Below, one piece after another: positions 24,922-35,386 of a stretch of 64,000 nt of DNA; the stretch's first letter is position 1, and the number at the start of each line of letters is the position of its first letter. The stretch spans positions 62,001-126,000 of the forward strand of contig NZ_JSZO01000033.1 in assembly GCF_000801955.1 (NCBI RefSeq), read 5' to 3'. The position numbers were made by a program, and so were the translations under genes. Source of the stretch: Ralstonia sp. A12. GTDB taxonomy: Bacteria; Pseudomonadota; Gammaproteobacteria; Burkholderiales; Burkholderiaceae. The notes below the pieces were generated by a model. That model had not been told where the DNA came from and made no database searches. It saw only the letters and a list, made by a program, of their open reading frames with translations.

Positions 24922-27900
24922 TTAGATGGACATCACCGCGTTGACGAACCAGCCGCGATACCGGTAACCCGGCTTGGCCATGTCGTCACTGAACTTGGTG
25001 AAGTTGTAGCCCACGCCCAGACGTACATGCTTGGCGACATCGTAGTCGACGCTACCCAGCCAGCCTTGCCGCGTACCGCCGTCGGTTGCCCGCAGCACAC
25101 GGTACTCGCCCATCACGCTCAAGCCGCCGTAGACGTATCGCCGCACCTGCCCTGCCACCATCGTCGCGCGGTTGCTGTACCAATCGCCGCTGCCGCGATC
25201 CAGGCGTGCCTCACCGGTTCGGGTGGCCAGCTTGGCGGCAAATTCCCAGTTGGCATCCAGGCGATAGATGCCTTCCAGTGACCAGATGGAGGAGCGCTGA
25301 TCGGGCAACAGGCCAGCGCCCGAGCTGCCGTCCACCTGCCCGGCCGAGGCCAGGTTGTACAGATAGGTGTACTTGCCGATCACCGTCCATCGCACGCTGT
25401 TCCACGGCCGCCAGGCGAAGCCGAGGCTTGCTTCGGTGAAGCGGGCATCGTTGAGCGGCTGATTGGCGTCGCTGGTGGTGGACCAGTTGAAGCGTCCGCC
25501 CAGGCGCAATGACTCGTTGATCTCGTAGCCAAGGCGGTTGGCCGCGACCCACTGCCGGCGCTGTTCGGCGCCATCGTCGCTGCGGTACTCCAGCTTGCTG
25601 GCCCAGGTGGTTCCGGGTTGGGTCAGGCCCACGTTCACGCTGGCGGCCTGCCGGTGCACCTTGCCCGCGCCGCTGACGGCATCCAGCTCGGCCTGCTGCA
25701 GGCTGAAGCCCGTCGTCCACCCACGTGCCGGATAGAAATCCATGCCGAACGTGTGACCGATCCCGGTATTGGGCCCGCTCTTCAGGCTCTGAGTTTCGTT
25801 GTAGAGATTGGTCGTGTTGGAGATGCGCCAGCGCTGGCCAAGCGTGATGCTGCTGGGCGCCTGCGACAGCAGCGGCGACTGGTCGTACACCCCCGTGGAG
25901 TCGATCAGGCGCGTGTAGTTACCGTACAGCGAGTGATCCGGGGTCATCCGGTATTCGCCCGTGAGCTTGGCTGCGTTGCCGCGGTTACCGGCCGTATATT
26001 CAGCACCTGCTGACGACTGGTTGGCGAACTGGTACTTCGCGCCCACGGTGGCCGCGTCGTTGCGCGGGTAGGCGCCGCCGTCGTCATCGAGCGTCACCTG
26101 CCCGGTGCCGTACACGTCGAGCGTGCCGATCAGGCGCCGGGTGTAGCCCAACGCTGCCAGCGTGCCGGTGCCGCGGGCTCCCTGGTAGGTCTCGGTGACG
26201 CGGCGGATCTCTGCGATCAGGTCGGAGTGCTCCGCCAGGCGCCAGTCGATCTGGGCCTGCGCTTGCTCCAGGGCGTCCGTTCCACGCTCAGCTTTGCTGT
26301 AACGGCCCGCGATCCGGATGTCTTCGCGCAACTGGCCTGCGTATTCGAAGCCGTACTCGCGAACGGGAAGGCCGAGATCGGCACGCGCGACGGAATACCC
26401 TGAGCTCACGTCACGCCACCAGGCGCCGACCGTCCAATCCTGCTTCGTCCACCCCAGCTCACGCAGGTTTGCTCGCCCTTCCACTGCTGTCGCATCGCCG
26501 CTGCGGTTGCCCTGTGTTTGCGGGTTGGTCCGCACAAAGCTCAAGCCACCGTTGTCGGAGTAGAAGATCGGCGCCATCGCAGCCTGCGTCTGCGAGTGCT
26601 CGACCTTGAGGTAGGTCCCGCGCCCGGCCTGCAGCGTCGCGTCCACACCCTTCATGGTGTACGCCTGGTCTGTTCGCCCTTCGTTCACGTAGGTGCCGCC
26701 CACGGCAAGGTGCTCGCCAAACCAGTGCTTGGCGCGTAGCCCGCCCGTGACGTTGTTGCTGTCGAACCCGCTTGGCACGTACTCGTAGTCCGCCAGCAGA
26801 TGGTTTTCGTATCCGCCGGTGGGCCGGTCACGGAACAGGGTGTTGGTGTTCTGGTCCGCAATCTGGGACAGCGGCTTCGTCAACATGACGCGCCCCTGCA
26901 TCTCGTTGATGTCGTAGTCGATGCCACGCACCAGCGAGACGCGATTCACCACGCTACCCGTGGAAGGGTCACGCACCTCCAGCACGAGCTGATCCGAACC
27001 CGGAAGCAGATCGGTATGGCGCAGGTAATACAAGCTGCCGCCGGTGCCGAGGAATTCCGAATGCCCCGCTACCGTTTGCGCCTGCGAGGCGAAGACCTTC
27101 ACCTGCGTGGTCGGGTCGCCCAGCGGCGTGCTGGACCGGCTGCGCCAATCGACCGCCGCGCCGTACAGGCTACGCACGTACTGCGCATACTGCGTGCCCG
27201 TGAAGCCGGTCTGGTAGTTGCCCCACAGCGCCTGGCTCTTGTCCCAATCGACCCGCAGATACAGCTTGCCCTGCGTATCGATGTCGCGGTACGTGGTGGA
27301 ATCGTCGCCGTACACCGGGTAGTACATGTTCGGGTCCAGGCGACGAAACACGTCGCGCGGGTCCGCCTTGAACAGCCCGTCAAAGAGGTTGCCGACATTG
27401 CGCTCAGTCGTATCGGCCTGGGCGGTGAACAGGTAGCGCCCGTCCACCTTGCCCTTTGTGTAGAAGGCCAACCGCCCTTCATCGAGGAAGCCGTTGCGAT
27501 AGCGGTCGTCCACGGTCAGGCCCGATGCGCCATCACCGCTGATCGTGCTCTTGGACATCGTCAGATCGGCAATGGCAACGACAAACAGGTAGTTCTCGCG
27601 CACGTTGATGTCCAGCGGATAGCTGGTTTCATCTCCACCCGGGCCCTTCACGCTGACGGCAAACCGGTGCATGCCGGTCGGGAGCAGATACTCCGCCACG
27701 AACTTGCCCCGCTGATCCACCGGCACGGTCTGGCCGTCGATGGTCAGCGCATAGCCATCGGGCACGTTCTGCCCGAATACGCGCACCCTTGAGCCGCGAA
27801 TGATGATGTTCTGCTGGCGCAGCGCGTTGTTGCCGAACGTACTGTCCAGCAGTGCACGCGATTCCAGCTCGCTGGCGCTCAACGCACGCAGCGGGCCGCT

Positions 27901-28527
27901 GGCGTTCTGGTGCATCTGGTCAAGAATGCGCTGCCGGTCTGCCGGAGACACCAGCAGCAGGCTGCGCGGATAGGTCTCGTCCACACTGCCATCCGCCGCC
28001 GTGGCACGCAGGATGTAGGTGAGCCGGTCTCCAGGGCGCACACGCGTGCCATCAGGCAGGCTGCCGTCCCACGTTGCCTGGACCACACCGCCGGGCGGAA
28101 TATCCACCGTGGCCAGTGGCGTCACCAGGTCCGTATCTTCGGCCCGGTAGATGCTGATCTGCATCCGCTTGATGAAGGCTGCGTAGTTGCTATAGACCTG
28201 CAGCTTCACCGGCTCGACGATACGGCCGTTCTCGACCGCCGCCTCAGACCCAGCCTGCACGCTCAGCACGGGCGTGGTCTGTGCAGGGTCTTCCGTCGCC
28301 CAGACCATGCCGCCGTTGGGCAGGTCAATGCTGAAATGGGTGGCCACGGCTTCTTGTCCGACAACCGCGGGCTGTTTGTCGGCAGACGGCGTCTGTGCCG
28401 AGGCGGGCATCCCAAAGCCCACGAAAAGGATGCCGGCAATGGCAGCATCCAGCGTTTTGAGTCGCATGGTCTTGGTGGCCTTCGAGCGGGGTCGGGACAG
28501 GATTCGGGAGGTGAGGCGCGCGTTCAT
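24922..28527 (-). CDS. Large outer-membrane beta-barrel protein of the DUF11 locus
   Basis: A 1201-residue exported protein. An N-terminal signal peptide can be seen from either ATG: residue 1 at 28527, or residue 21 (MRLKTLDAAIAGILFVGFGMP), the latter giving the better signal sequence. It starts after a 4-bp ATGA overlap with the repeat protein, so translation is coupled. Residues about 45-330 contain Ig-like segments (including two with RIVEPVKLQVYSNYAAF and VSVKGPGGDETSYPLDINV), and about 330-1201 are alternating beta strands ending in YRGWFVNAVMSI, typical of a barrel of perhaps 26-30 strands. No named family is recognised. Its size and coupling suggest that it anchors or exports the 1861-residue partner, inferred only from context. 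Confidence 0.75.
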   Translation of the reverse strand: MNARLTSRILSRPRSKATKTMRLKTLDAAIAGILFVGFGMPASAQTPSADKQPAVVGQEAVATHFSIDLPNGGMVWATEDPAQTTPVLSVQAGSEAAVENGRIVEPVKLQVYSNYAAFIKRMQISIYRAEDTDLVTPLATVDIPPGGVVQATWDGSLPDGTRVRPGDRLTYILRATAADGSVDETYPRSLLLVSPADRQRILDQMHQNASGPLRALSASELESRALLDSTFGNNALRQQNIIIRGSRVRVFGQNVPDGYALTIDGQTVPVDQRGKFVAEYLLPTGMHRFAVSVKGPGGDETSYPLDINVRENYLFVVAIADLTMSKSTISGDGASGLTVDDRYRNGFLDEGRLAFYTKGKVDGRYLFTAQADTTERNVGNLFDGLFKADPRDVFRRLDPNMYYPVYGDDSTTYRDIDTQGKLYLRVDWDKSQALWGNYQTGFTGTQYAQYVRSLYGAAVDWRSRSSTPLGDPTTQVKVFASQAQTVAGHSEFLGTGGSLYYLRHTDLLPGSDQLVLEVRDPSTGSVVNRVSLVRGIDYDINEMQGRVMLTKPLSQIADQNTNTLFRDRPTGGYENHLLADYEYVPSGFDSNNVTGGLRAKHWFGEHLAVGGTYVNEGRTDQAYTMKGVDATLQAGRGTYLKVEHSQTQAAMAPIFYSDNGGLSFVRTNPQTQGNRSGDATAVEGRANLRELGWTKQDWTVGAWWRDVSSGYSVARADLGLPVREYGFEYAGQLREDIRIAGRYSKAERGTDALEQAQAQIDWRLAEHSDLIAEIRRVTETYQGARGTGTLAALGYTRRLIGTLDVYGTGQVTLDDDGGAYPRNDAATVGAKYQFANQSSAGAEYTAGNRGNAAKLTGEYRMTPDHSLYGNYTRLIDSTGVYDQSPLLSQAPSSITLGQRWRISNTTNLYNETQSLKSGPNTGIGHTFGMDFYPARGWTTGFSLQQAELDAVSGAGKVHRQAASVNVGLTQPGTTWASKLEYRSDDGAEQRRQWVAANRLGYEINESLRLGGRFNWSTTSDANQPLNDARFTEASLGFAWRPWNSVRWTVIGKYTYLYNLASAGQVDGSSGAGLLPDQRSSIWSLEGIYRLDANWEFAAKLATRTGEARLDRGSGDWYSNRATMVAGQVRRYVYGGLSVMGEYRVLRATDGGTRQGWLGSVDYDVAKHVRLGVGYNFTKFSDDMAKPGYRYRGWFVNAVMSI

Positions 28528-31500
28528 TGCTGCCCCTCCTTGCCACCATTGCCACGTACTGCTGCGCCATCTTGGGCCGGCGTTGCGGTCGGCAACTTGA
28601 CGCCAAAGTCGAAGCGCGCCGGCACACCCTGCGTGATCCGCTTGACCAGCGGATTGGCCGTGGTGAACTCGCTGCGGGGTGGCAGCGTTGCCGGGTCCAC
28701 CTTCATGATGAAGTTGCGCCCGCGAGCGATGTTCGCCACGTCGATGCCTTCCAGGTGGTATCGGCCGTAGGCATCCGTCTCGATGATGTTGCCCTCGACC
28801 GTCGCGATGCGAACACCAGGAATACCGCGCTCTTCAAGACCGCTGTTGACGATGATGTAGTCCACGCGCAGCGTGCCGCCATCTTCCTTCGTGACCTGGC
28901 GCTCAACGCTCAGGGCTTGGGACGAGAGCTGCTTCGCCACATCGCCAGTAGGCGTGCTTTCATTGCGGCCATCGGCATGCATGCGAACGTGGCTGCCCTC
29001 CGCCGTCGTCAGCGTGAAGTCGTCGGTAAAGGCGGCTTCGCGCAGGCGCTGCGAAATCACGATGCGATGCTTGTTCACCGGCTGCGCTGCACTCAGGCGG
29101 CCAGACAGGCTGCCCAGCGAAATGCCATGCAGCAGCGGCGCACTGGCGTCGGGCTCAGGGCGCGGGCCGTCGCCGCGGTCCACGGTTGTGGAGCCGGGCA
29201 CGTACGCGTCCGGGGTGAAGCCGCCCTGCACGCGCAAGCCGGTTGCAGCGGCGGTGGCTTGCCAGCCGTCACCATTGCGGTCATCGAACACGGTGCCGAA
29301 TACGCGGGTCTCCTCAAACAGCGGGTCCGCGTCACGGCGCACGGTTGCCTGTGCCTGGTTACTGACACGCATGCCGTTGAGCTGCATCAGCGCGGTGTTG
29401 ATGTACTCACCACGTGCCGAGGCACCAGGCCCCACACGCAGCATGTAGACCACCGTCATCGATGCGCCAGGCGAGAGCGCGATGCCCTCGATCCGGATCG
29501 GGCTGGTACCGGCCAGACGGCCGCTGCCCCCTGTCACCGTGAGCGAGTTGGCGATCAGGCTGAAGCCCACCGGCGGCGTATCCACCAGAACCGCGCCCTG
29601 GATGTTGGTCTTGCTGGGGTTCTGCACCGTCAGCGTGTAGCGCACGACATCACCGACATTCACTTTCTGCGGTGCTGCCTGCTTGTTCACACGCAACAGC
29701 GCGTCGTCGCTCACTGCAAAGCGGATCACGGCGTCGCTGCAGTTCGTCGGGCTCGTCCGGTCGCAAATGCGATAGCGCAGGGTGTAGCTGCCGCTGGGCG
29801 TGCCCGGCGGCAGCATCACGGTACCGTCCGGACGAATCGACATGCCAGGCAAGCCACCGTTGTCCAGCAACGTCACGTTGATGTTGCTCGGGTTGGTGAT
29901 CGGCTTGCCGCCCTGGGTGTCGTTGCCCAGGACGATCCCAATCGGGCCGCCGGTCGCGCCGTTCACGGGCGTCTGGCGATAGTCGTCATCGGTCGCCTGC
30001 AGCGGCTGCGATGCCACCGTCACGGAAATGTTTGCCGTGGCGCAGTTGGCCGGGTTCAGCTTCTCGCAGATCTGGTAGCCGATCGTGTACGTGCCTGCCG
30101 GCGTGCCCGGGGCCACCGACACCAGGCCGGTATTCGGGTCCAGACTCACCTTCGGGTTCGTCGACGGCGTGGTCACGCTCACGTTGACCGTGCCCGGCGT
30201 CGCCTTCGTACCGTTGAGTGTGTCGTTATCCAGCACGTTGCCAACCTGCGGGTTGCCGCCCGAGCCGTCGACACCGGTGTAGCTGTCGTTGCCCGCTGCG
30301 ATCTTGCCCGCCGCCACCGTGACCGAGGCGGTCGCGTTGGCGCAGTTGGCCGGGTTCAGCTTCTCGCAGATCTGGTAGCCGATGGTGTACGTGCCCGCCG
30401 GCGTGCCCGGCGCGACCGACACTTGGCCGGTAGTCGGATCCAGCGTCACCTTGGGGTTGCTCGACGGCGAGGTCACGCTCATGTTGACCGTGCCCGGAGT
30501 CGCCTTGGCGCCGTTGAGCGTGTCGTTGTCCAGCACGTTGCCCACGCTGCCGTTGCCGGCGTTGCCGGCGTTGCCGTCAACGCCGGTGTAGGTATCGTTG
30601 TTTGCAACGATCTTGCCTGGCACCACCGTCACGGTTTCCGTGGCGTTTGCGCAGTTGGTCGGGTTCAGCTTCTCGCAGATCTGATAGCCGATCGTGTACG
30701 TGCCCGCCGGCGTGCCCGGTGCGACCGACACTTGGCCGGTGGTCGGGTCCAGGCTCACCTTCGGGTTGCTCGACGGCGTCGTCACGGTCACGTTGACGGT
30801 GCCTGGCGTCACCTTCGTGCCGTTGAGCGTGTCGTTATCCAGCGCATTGCCAACGTTGCTGTTGCCCGCGTTGCCGTCAATGCCGGTGTAGGTGTCGTTG
30901 CCAGCAACGATCTTGCCCGGCGCCACCGTCACCGTGGCGGTGGTGTTCGCACAGTTGGTCGGGTTCAGCTTCTCGCAGATCTGGTAGCCGATCGTGTACG
31001 TGCCCGCCGGCGTGCCCGGGGCCACCGACACCAGACCGGTGTTCGGGTCCAAGGTCACCTTCGGGTTGCTCGACGGCGAGGTCACGCTCACGTTGACCGT
31101 GCCCGGCGTCGCCTTTGCACCGTTGAGCGTGTCGTTGTCCAACACGTTGCCAACGCTGCTGTTGCCCGCGTTGCCATCGATACCGGTGTAGCTGTCGCTG
31201 CCCGCCGTAATCGGACCCGTTACCACCGTGACCGAGGCCGTCGCGTTTGCGCAGTTGGTCGGGTTCAGCTTCTCGCAGATTTGGTAACCGATCGTGTATG
31301 TGCCTGCCGGCGTGCCCGGGGCCACCGACACCAGGCCCGTCGTCGGGTCCAGGCTCACCTTCGGATTGCTCGACGGCGAGGTCACGCTCACATTGACCGT
31401 GCCCGGCGTCGCCTTCGTACCGTTGAGCGTGTCGTTGTCCAGCACGTTGCCGACCTGCGGGTTGCCGGTGGCGCCGTTCGTGCCCGTATAGGTGTCATTG

Positions 31501-34109
31501 GTGGCAATGATCTTGCCCGGCGCCACTGTCACCGAGGCCGTCGCGTTTGCGCAGTTGGTCGGGTTCAGCTTCTCGCAGATCTGGTAGCCGATCGTGTACG
31601 TGCCCGCCGGCGTGCCCGGCGCCACCGACACCAGACCGGTGGTCGGATCGAGGCTCACCTTTGGATTGCTCGACGGCGTGGTCACGCTCACATTGACCGT
31701 GCTTGTTGTCGCCTTGGCGCCATTGAGCGTGTCGTTGTCCAACACATTGCCAACGCTGCCGTTGCCCGCGGTGCCATCGATGCCCGTGTAGGTATCGTTG
31801 CTTGCGGCGATAGGCGCAGCCCCCACCACAATGGTGGCCGTTGCCGAGGCGCAATTGGTTGGGTGCACGGCATCGCATACCGTGTACGGGATCTTGTAAG
31901 TGCCAGCAGGCGTGCTGGGCTTGACCGTGATCGTGCCGTCCGGGTTGAGCGTGAAGCCGCCCGACGACGGCGTGGGCGTTGTGGTGCCCCAGGTCAACGT
32001 CACGTTGCCCTTGGAGGTTCCGCTGGTCGGCCCCACGGTGCTGCCCAGGGTGTCGTTGACAAGCACGCTGCCAAGCGAGCCACCTGCCGCGCCGCTGGGC
32101 ACGGAATAGTTGTCGTTGGTAGCCGTGATCTTCGGGTCGCCAATCGGGGTATCCACAACACCGGTCGACGTGACGGGGCTACCTCCGCCCAAGGGCGTGC
32201 CAGTGACCGTCGCGACGTTGTGGATCGGCACACCAGCGTCCACGTCAGCCTGCGTCACCGTGTAGGTAAAGCTGCCGCAATTGGCAGAGGCACCCGGGTT
32301 GATCGTCGTCGGTGTACAGGCCAATGCGGTGCCGCCAGCCTTCGGGTCAGACACGGTCAAACCATTCAGCACGATGCTGCCGCTGTTGACGGCAGTGATG
32401 CTGTAGCCGATGGTTTCACCCACATCCGCCTTGCCGTTGCCGTTGGTGTCATTGAGCGTGGCAGTCTTCGTGACCGACATGCCGGGCGTGCCCTGCACGG
32501 TGGTCGATACGGTCGCGCTGTTGTTGCCCGTTGAGGGTTCCGCAACCGTGGTATCGGTGGCGGCCAGTTGCACAGTCGCGGTGTTGCTGATGTTTCCAGC
32601 CGCGCCAGGGGCATTCACATTGATGGTGATCTGCACGCTGCTGCCGGCCGGCAGGCTCTGCACGGCGCCGGTAATCACGTACCCGGCTGCATCGGTGCCT
32701 GTGACGCTAGTGCCCAATGCTCCGCAGATCGCGCCGCCAGTCGGATTGCCGCAACTCACATTGCTGGCGGTGACACCCACGATGCCCTGAGGCATGGTGT
32801 CCTTGAAGGTGGCGCCAGTGGCTGGGTAGGCACCGGTGTTGGCGATGGTCAGCGTGTAGGTCATCGGCTGACCAGCCTGAACGTTTGCGGGCGCGGTCTT
32901 GGTCACGCTCAGATCCACCACACGCGGGATGTTCGTGAGCGTGCAATCCACCCGGTCGGCCAGTTGCAGCAGGTTCAGCGTCGGTGGATTGGCCGGATCG
33001 AACGTGCCGCTGGGCAGCACCGTGCTCGAACCCGCATTGCCGTTGGTACAGGCAATCGTTCTGTCGTACTGCGCCAGCGTGTAGCGGCTGCCCGGCGCCA
33101 TCTGCTCGATCAGAGTGAGCACGTTGCCCGGCATCACAGCCTGGCCGCTGATGTACGGATAGGTGCCGGTACCGGTGCCCGATGTGGAGGTGTTGATGAC
33201 CTCGCTACCCTTGGCATTAAGAACGCGGTAGGTAAATTGATCCGATGGGTCCAGCCGGCCGCTCGGCAGCGCCTTGCGCAGTCGCACCCCGCCCCAACGC
33301 ACGCCAAACGCCATGCCTTGCAGGCTGGAGCTGTTGGTGTGGACTTGCCCCATCACGGTAAACGGGGAGCCGGTGCGCGTGGTAGAGAACACTGCGGCGT
33401 TGGCGGTGCCGGATTTGCCCACCAGCCGCTGACAGTCGGGCATGCCATCGCAAGCCGACGGCGGTGAGGCAGAACCTCCTGGCGGGCCATAGCTGAGGTT
33501 GTTGCTCGCCGATGCGCCCAGCCACTCCACCAGATGGAGCGCGCTCCCCCCGGACACCACCCCGAAATCCAGGTTTTCGCCGGTGTTCGTGCTCTCGCCA
33601 TCCGCCAGCACCATTTCGAAGCTGTTGGTCGCTTCCTGGCCCGCCGGGTTGTAGATGTGGATGTCCTGCAGCGTGACCGTGGTGTGGTTCGCGACGCTGC
33701 CGTTGTTGGTATAGAGCGCGGCCTTGTTCGGCGTGTAGATGGTGTAGTAGCCGCTGGTGCCGCTGAACTGGGACCCCGTCCAGGATGGCGCCTGCACACC
33801 GCTCAAGCCCGAACTCGTCCCGATGTTGCTCACGACCGCCGTCAGGGTCATGGTCGAGCCATCCGGCAGATCAAACGTGAGCGGCGTTGAGCCGTTCGTG
33901 GTCAGCGATACGCCGTCGAGCTGCAGCCAGCAGATCTCATCGACATGGACCCCCTTCGAGTTCGGATCGGCCATGCGGCAAAGGTTGTTGGCAAATGCCG
34001 GCGATGCCAGCAACCACGCCAACGATGCCAGTAAGAGCAACCCGCAACGCTTCCACCAGGCACGTCGAAAAGCGCTGTGCCGGCGATACCCCCCACCCTG
34101 ATATTCCAT
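28524..34109 (-). CDS. Giant surface protein with DUF11 and six ~100-residue Ig-like repeats
   Basis: A 1861-residue exported protein with a signal peptide (LLLLASLAWLLASPAFA). An N-terminal region of about 370 residues is followed by DUF11-type conserved-repeat domains (about 400-640). Next come eight Ig/cadherin-like units; the inner six (residues 766-1366, genomic 30013-31812) are nearly identical, about 100 residues each, each with NDTYTG, VLDNDTLNG and TPAGTYTIGYQICEKLNP. A further DUF11 domain and a carboxypeptidase-regulatory-like C-terminal part (about 1600-1861) follow. The Cys pair in QICEKLNPTNC occurs in each unit and may form a disulfide. It fits a surface adhesin or matrix protein; no binding partner can be named. 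The stop overlaps the start of the outer-membrane partner gene. Confidence 0.85.
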   Translation of the reverse strand: MEYQGGGYRRHSAFRRAWWKRCGLLLLASLAWLLASPAFANNLCRMADPNSKGVHVDEICWLQLDGVSLTTNGSTPLTFDLPDGSTMTLTAVVSNIGTSSGLSGVQAPSWTGSQFSGTSGYYTIYTPNKAALYTNNGSVANHTTVTLQDIHIYNPAGQEATNSFEMVLADGESTNTGENLDFGVVSGGSALHLVEWLGASASNNLSYGPPGGSASPPSACDGMPDCQRLVGKSGTANAAVFSTTRTGSPFTVMGQVHTNSSSLQGMAFGVRWGGVRLRKALPSGRLDPSDQFTYRVLNAKGSEVINTSTSGTGTGTYPYISGQAVMPGNVLTLIEQMAPGSRYTLAQYDRTIACTNGNAGSSTVLPSGTFDPANPPTLNLLQLADRVDCTLTNIPRVVDLSVTKTAPANVQAGQPMTYTLTIANTGAYPATGATFKDTMPQGIVGVTASNVSCGNPTGGAICGALGTSVTGTDAAGYVITGAVQSLPAGSSVQITINVNAPGAAGNISNTATVQLAATDTTVAEPSTGNNSATVSTTVQGTPGMSVTKTATLNDTNGNGKADVGETIGYSITAVNSGSIVLNGLTVSDPKAGGTALACTPTTINPGASANCGSFTYTVTQADVDAGVPIHNVATVTGTPLGGGSPVTSTGVVDTPIGDPKITATNDNYSVPSGAAGGSLGSVLVNDTLGSTVGPTSGTSKGNVTLTWGTTTPTPSSGGFTLNPDGTITVKPSTPAGTYKIPYTVCDAVHPTNCASATATIVVGAAPIAASNDTYTGIDGTAGNGSVGNVLDNDTLNGAKATTSTVNVSVTTPSSNPKVSLDPTTGLVSVAPGTPAGTYTIGYQICEKLNPTNCANATASVTVAPGKIIATNDTYTGTNGATGNPQVGNVLDNDTLNGTKATPGTVNVSVTSPSSNPKVSLDPTTGLVSVAPGTPAGTYTIGYQICEKLNPTNCANATASVTVVTGPITAGSDSYTGIDGNAGNSSVGNVLDNDTLNGAKATPGTVNVSVTSPSSNPKVTLDPNTGLVSVAPGTPAGTYTIGYQICEKLNPTNCANTTATVTVAPGKIVAGNDTYTGIDGNAGNSNVGNALDNDTLNGTKVTPGTVNVTVTTPSSNPKVSLDPTTGQVSVAPGTPAGTYTIGYQICEKLNPTNCANATETVTVVPGKIVANNDTYTGVDGNAGNAGNGSVGNVLDNDTLNGAKATPGTVNMSVTSPSSNPKVTLDPTTGQVSVAPGTPAGTYTIGYQICEKLNPANCANATASVTVAAGKIAAGNDSYTGVDGSGGNPQVGNVLDNDTLNGTKATPGTVNVSVTTPSTNPKVSLDPNTGLVSVAPGTPAGTYTIGYQICEKLNPANCATANISVTVASQPLQATDDDYRQTPVNGATGGPIGIVLGNDTQGGKPITNPSNINVTLLDNGGLPGMSIRPDGTVMLPPGTPSGSYTLRYRICDRTSPTNCSDAVIRFAVSDDALLRVNKQAAPQKVNVGDVVRYTLTVQNPSKTNIQGAVLVDTPPVGFSLIANSLTVTGGSGRLAGTSPIRIEGIALSPGASMTVVYMLRVGPGASARGEYINTALMQLNGMRVSNQAQATVRRDADPLFEETRVFGTVFDDRNGDGWQATAAATGLRVQGGFTPDAYVPGSTTVDRGDGPRPEPDASAPLLHGISLGSLSGRLSAAQPVNKHRIVISQRLREAAFTDDFTLTTAEGSHVRMHADGRNESTPTGDVAKQLSSQALSVERQVTKEDGGTLRVDYIIVNSGLEERGIPGVRIATVEGNIIETDAYGRYHLEGIDVANIARGRNFIMKVDPATLPPRSEFTTANPLVKRITQGVPARFDFGVKLPTATPAQDGAAVRGNGGKEGQQ
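30013..31812 (-). repeat. Six tandem ~300-bp repeats inside the giant surface gene
   Basis: Six copies at 297-312 bp spacing; unit four from the 3' side is longer by 4 codons (NAGNAG). The DNA identity is high over long stretches, as in GTGTACGTGCC and GCCGGCGTGCCCGG in every copy. Such arrays gain or lose whole in-frame units by recombination, so copy number may vary between strains and the assembled number may be unreliable. Confidence 0.9.
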
Positions 34110-35386
34110 CTTTGGAACGCCCCGTTATCAACAAACGACCGCCCGTCATGCGTAACCGTTTGATTTAAATACTTCGCTGCATACCCGGCGTCGCCGCCAA
34201 ATGAAATGGCAGCGACAAGAAAGGACAAAACAGGTAGAAACAAAAGGGGAACAGCAGGGTGATGTCTATAAAATGAACGAGCGAATGCTGCCCGCACGAT
34301 AAAATCGCGCTTGCAAATACCGCCTTCAGATTTAGAACCGCGTTATGAGCGGATTTCGTGACAACGCAGACAGGCCTGCCCGTATGCGCGCAGCAATGCC
34401 TGCCATTGAGCGCAGACCAAGCGCCCTGACACGAAGTACCCTCTCATTTTGACCCGCTATGAAGGACTGGCGGCAGTTCTCGGCGATGGCCACACCCCGC
34501 CGCTCGCCAACCGCACCAACCCTGGACCGACTCCCGAACCCTTAAAATGCAGTAGCTCAAGCCGGCTACAGCCAATTTCCCCTACAACCCGCAACGTCGC
34601 TTCTGTCTGTTCCTGCGCATCTTCCCGAAAGACACTGAGAATCTTTGCAGCCAGCCGATTTTTTTACTGCGCTATTTGCTTCGACTGTTGTACGTCACGC
34701 CAGCAGGCCGCACCGGACGGGTTTATGCAACAACACCGTACGACGCCACGCTGACATGGCGCGCAATATTACCAATTAAGGAGCAATTAAGAACAAATTC
34801 CCCTCATCGAACATTTCAAACAATTGTAAACAACGCAGTCTGAGTGTTTTTGAAAAGCAGAGATCAATTCCGAGGAGGCACAAAAAATCCCGCCTAAAAA
34901 TAGACGCTGTGCATTTTGGGAGCATCCGGGTAGGCGTGGTTTTTGATTGGCGGAAAAATACTTTGCCCGAGCGGATGGATCTTCAAAGTTCCCACAAGAT
35001 CGGATGTCTGGCGAGGTCACCGCTAGACAAGGACGGTGCGCGCGAACCGGAGATGCATCAATAGAGAGTCCGCTGGACTCCTGCCCGCGCAAAGAGCGCG
35101 CCTCGCGCGCGCGGCTGATGTGTTTAGCCACAACCGTGAGAAGGTTATTGGCACAGTCATGGCGGCGTTCACCCTGTCCGGCGTCCTGTGTGCGGGGTCT
35201 GGGATCAGTTCAAGCGGTTGCGCTGTATACCGGACAACGTTCTCTCCGTAGCGGCATCGCGTTTCGCCAACCGCGCGCAACCTCCCTTTATGTCACAGAT
35301 GTCCGCTTATACTTGCGCGAAACCATGGCGCATGCGCGGACCACGATGCCCCACGGTTTGGCCCCCTTCTCCGCTTGCTCGTCGTC
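34110..35386. other. 1.3-kb AT-enriched gene-free stretch
   Basis: About 1.3 kb between the adhesin gene and the response-regulator gene with no supported coding region. Base composition is clearly more AT-rich than its neighbours around 34740-34970. A direct repeat CAATTAAGGAG / CAATTAAGAAC lies at 34773-34794. Short frames (up to 114 codons) show no signal, RBS or family. This is long for a compact genome and probably holds promoters and long-range regulation for the adhesin and the divergent regulator, or a small RNA. Confidence 0.5.

Noticed and set aside
30013-31812. Considered as a CRISPR or intergenic repeat array
   Set aside because: Repeat period is 300 bp with no spacers, and it is in frame inside one protein with Ig-like units.
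28527-32534. 1335-codon plus-strand open frame opposite the surface repeat protein
   Set aside because: Arg/His rich, follows the repeat pattern of the real gene on the other strand; no start signal.
34449-34754. 101-codon plus-strand frame in the long intergenic region
   Set aside because: No RBS, no domain, composition not coding-like.
34787-35131. 114-codon minus-strand frame in the same region
   Set aside because: Lacks RBS and any recognised feature; probably chance.
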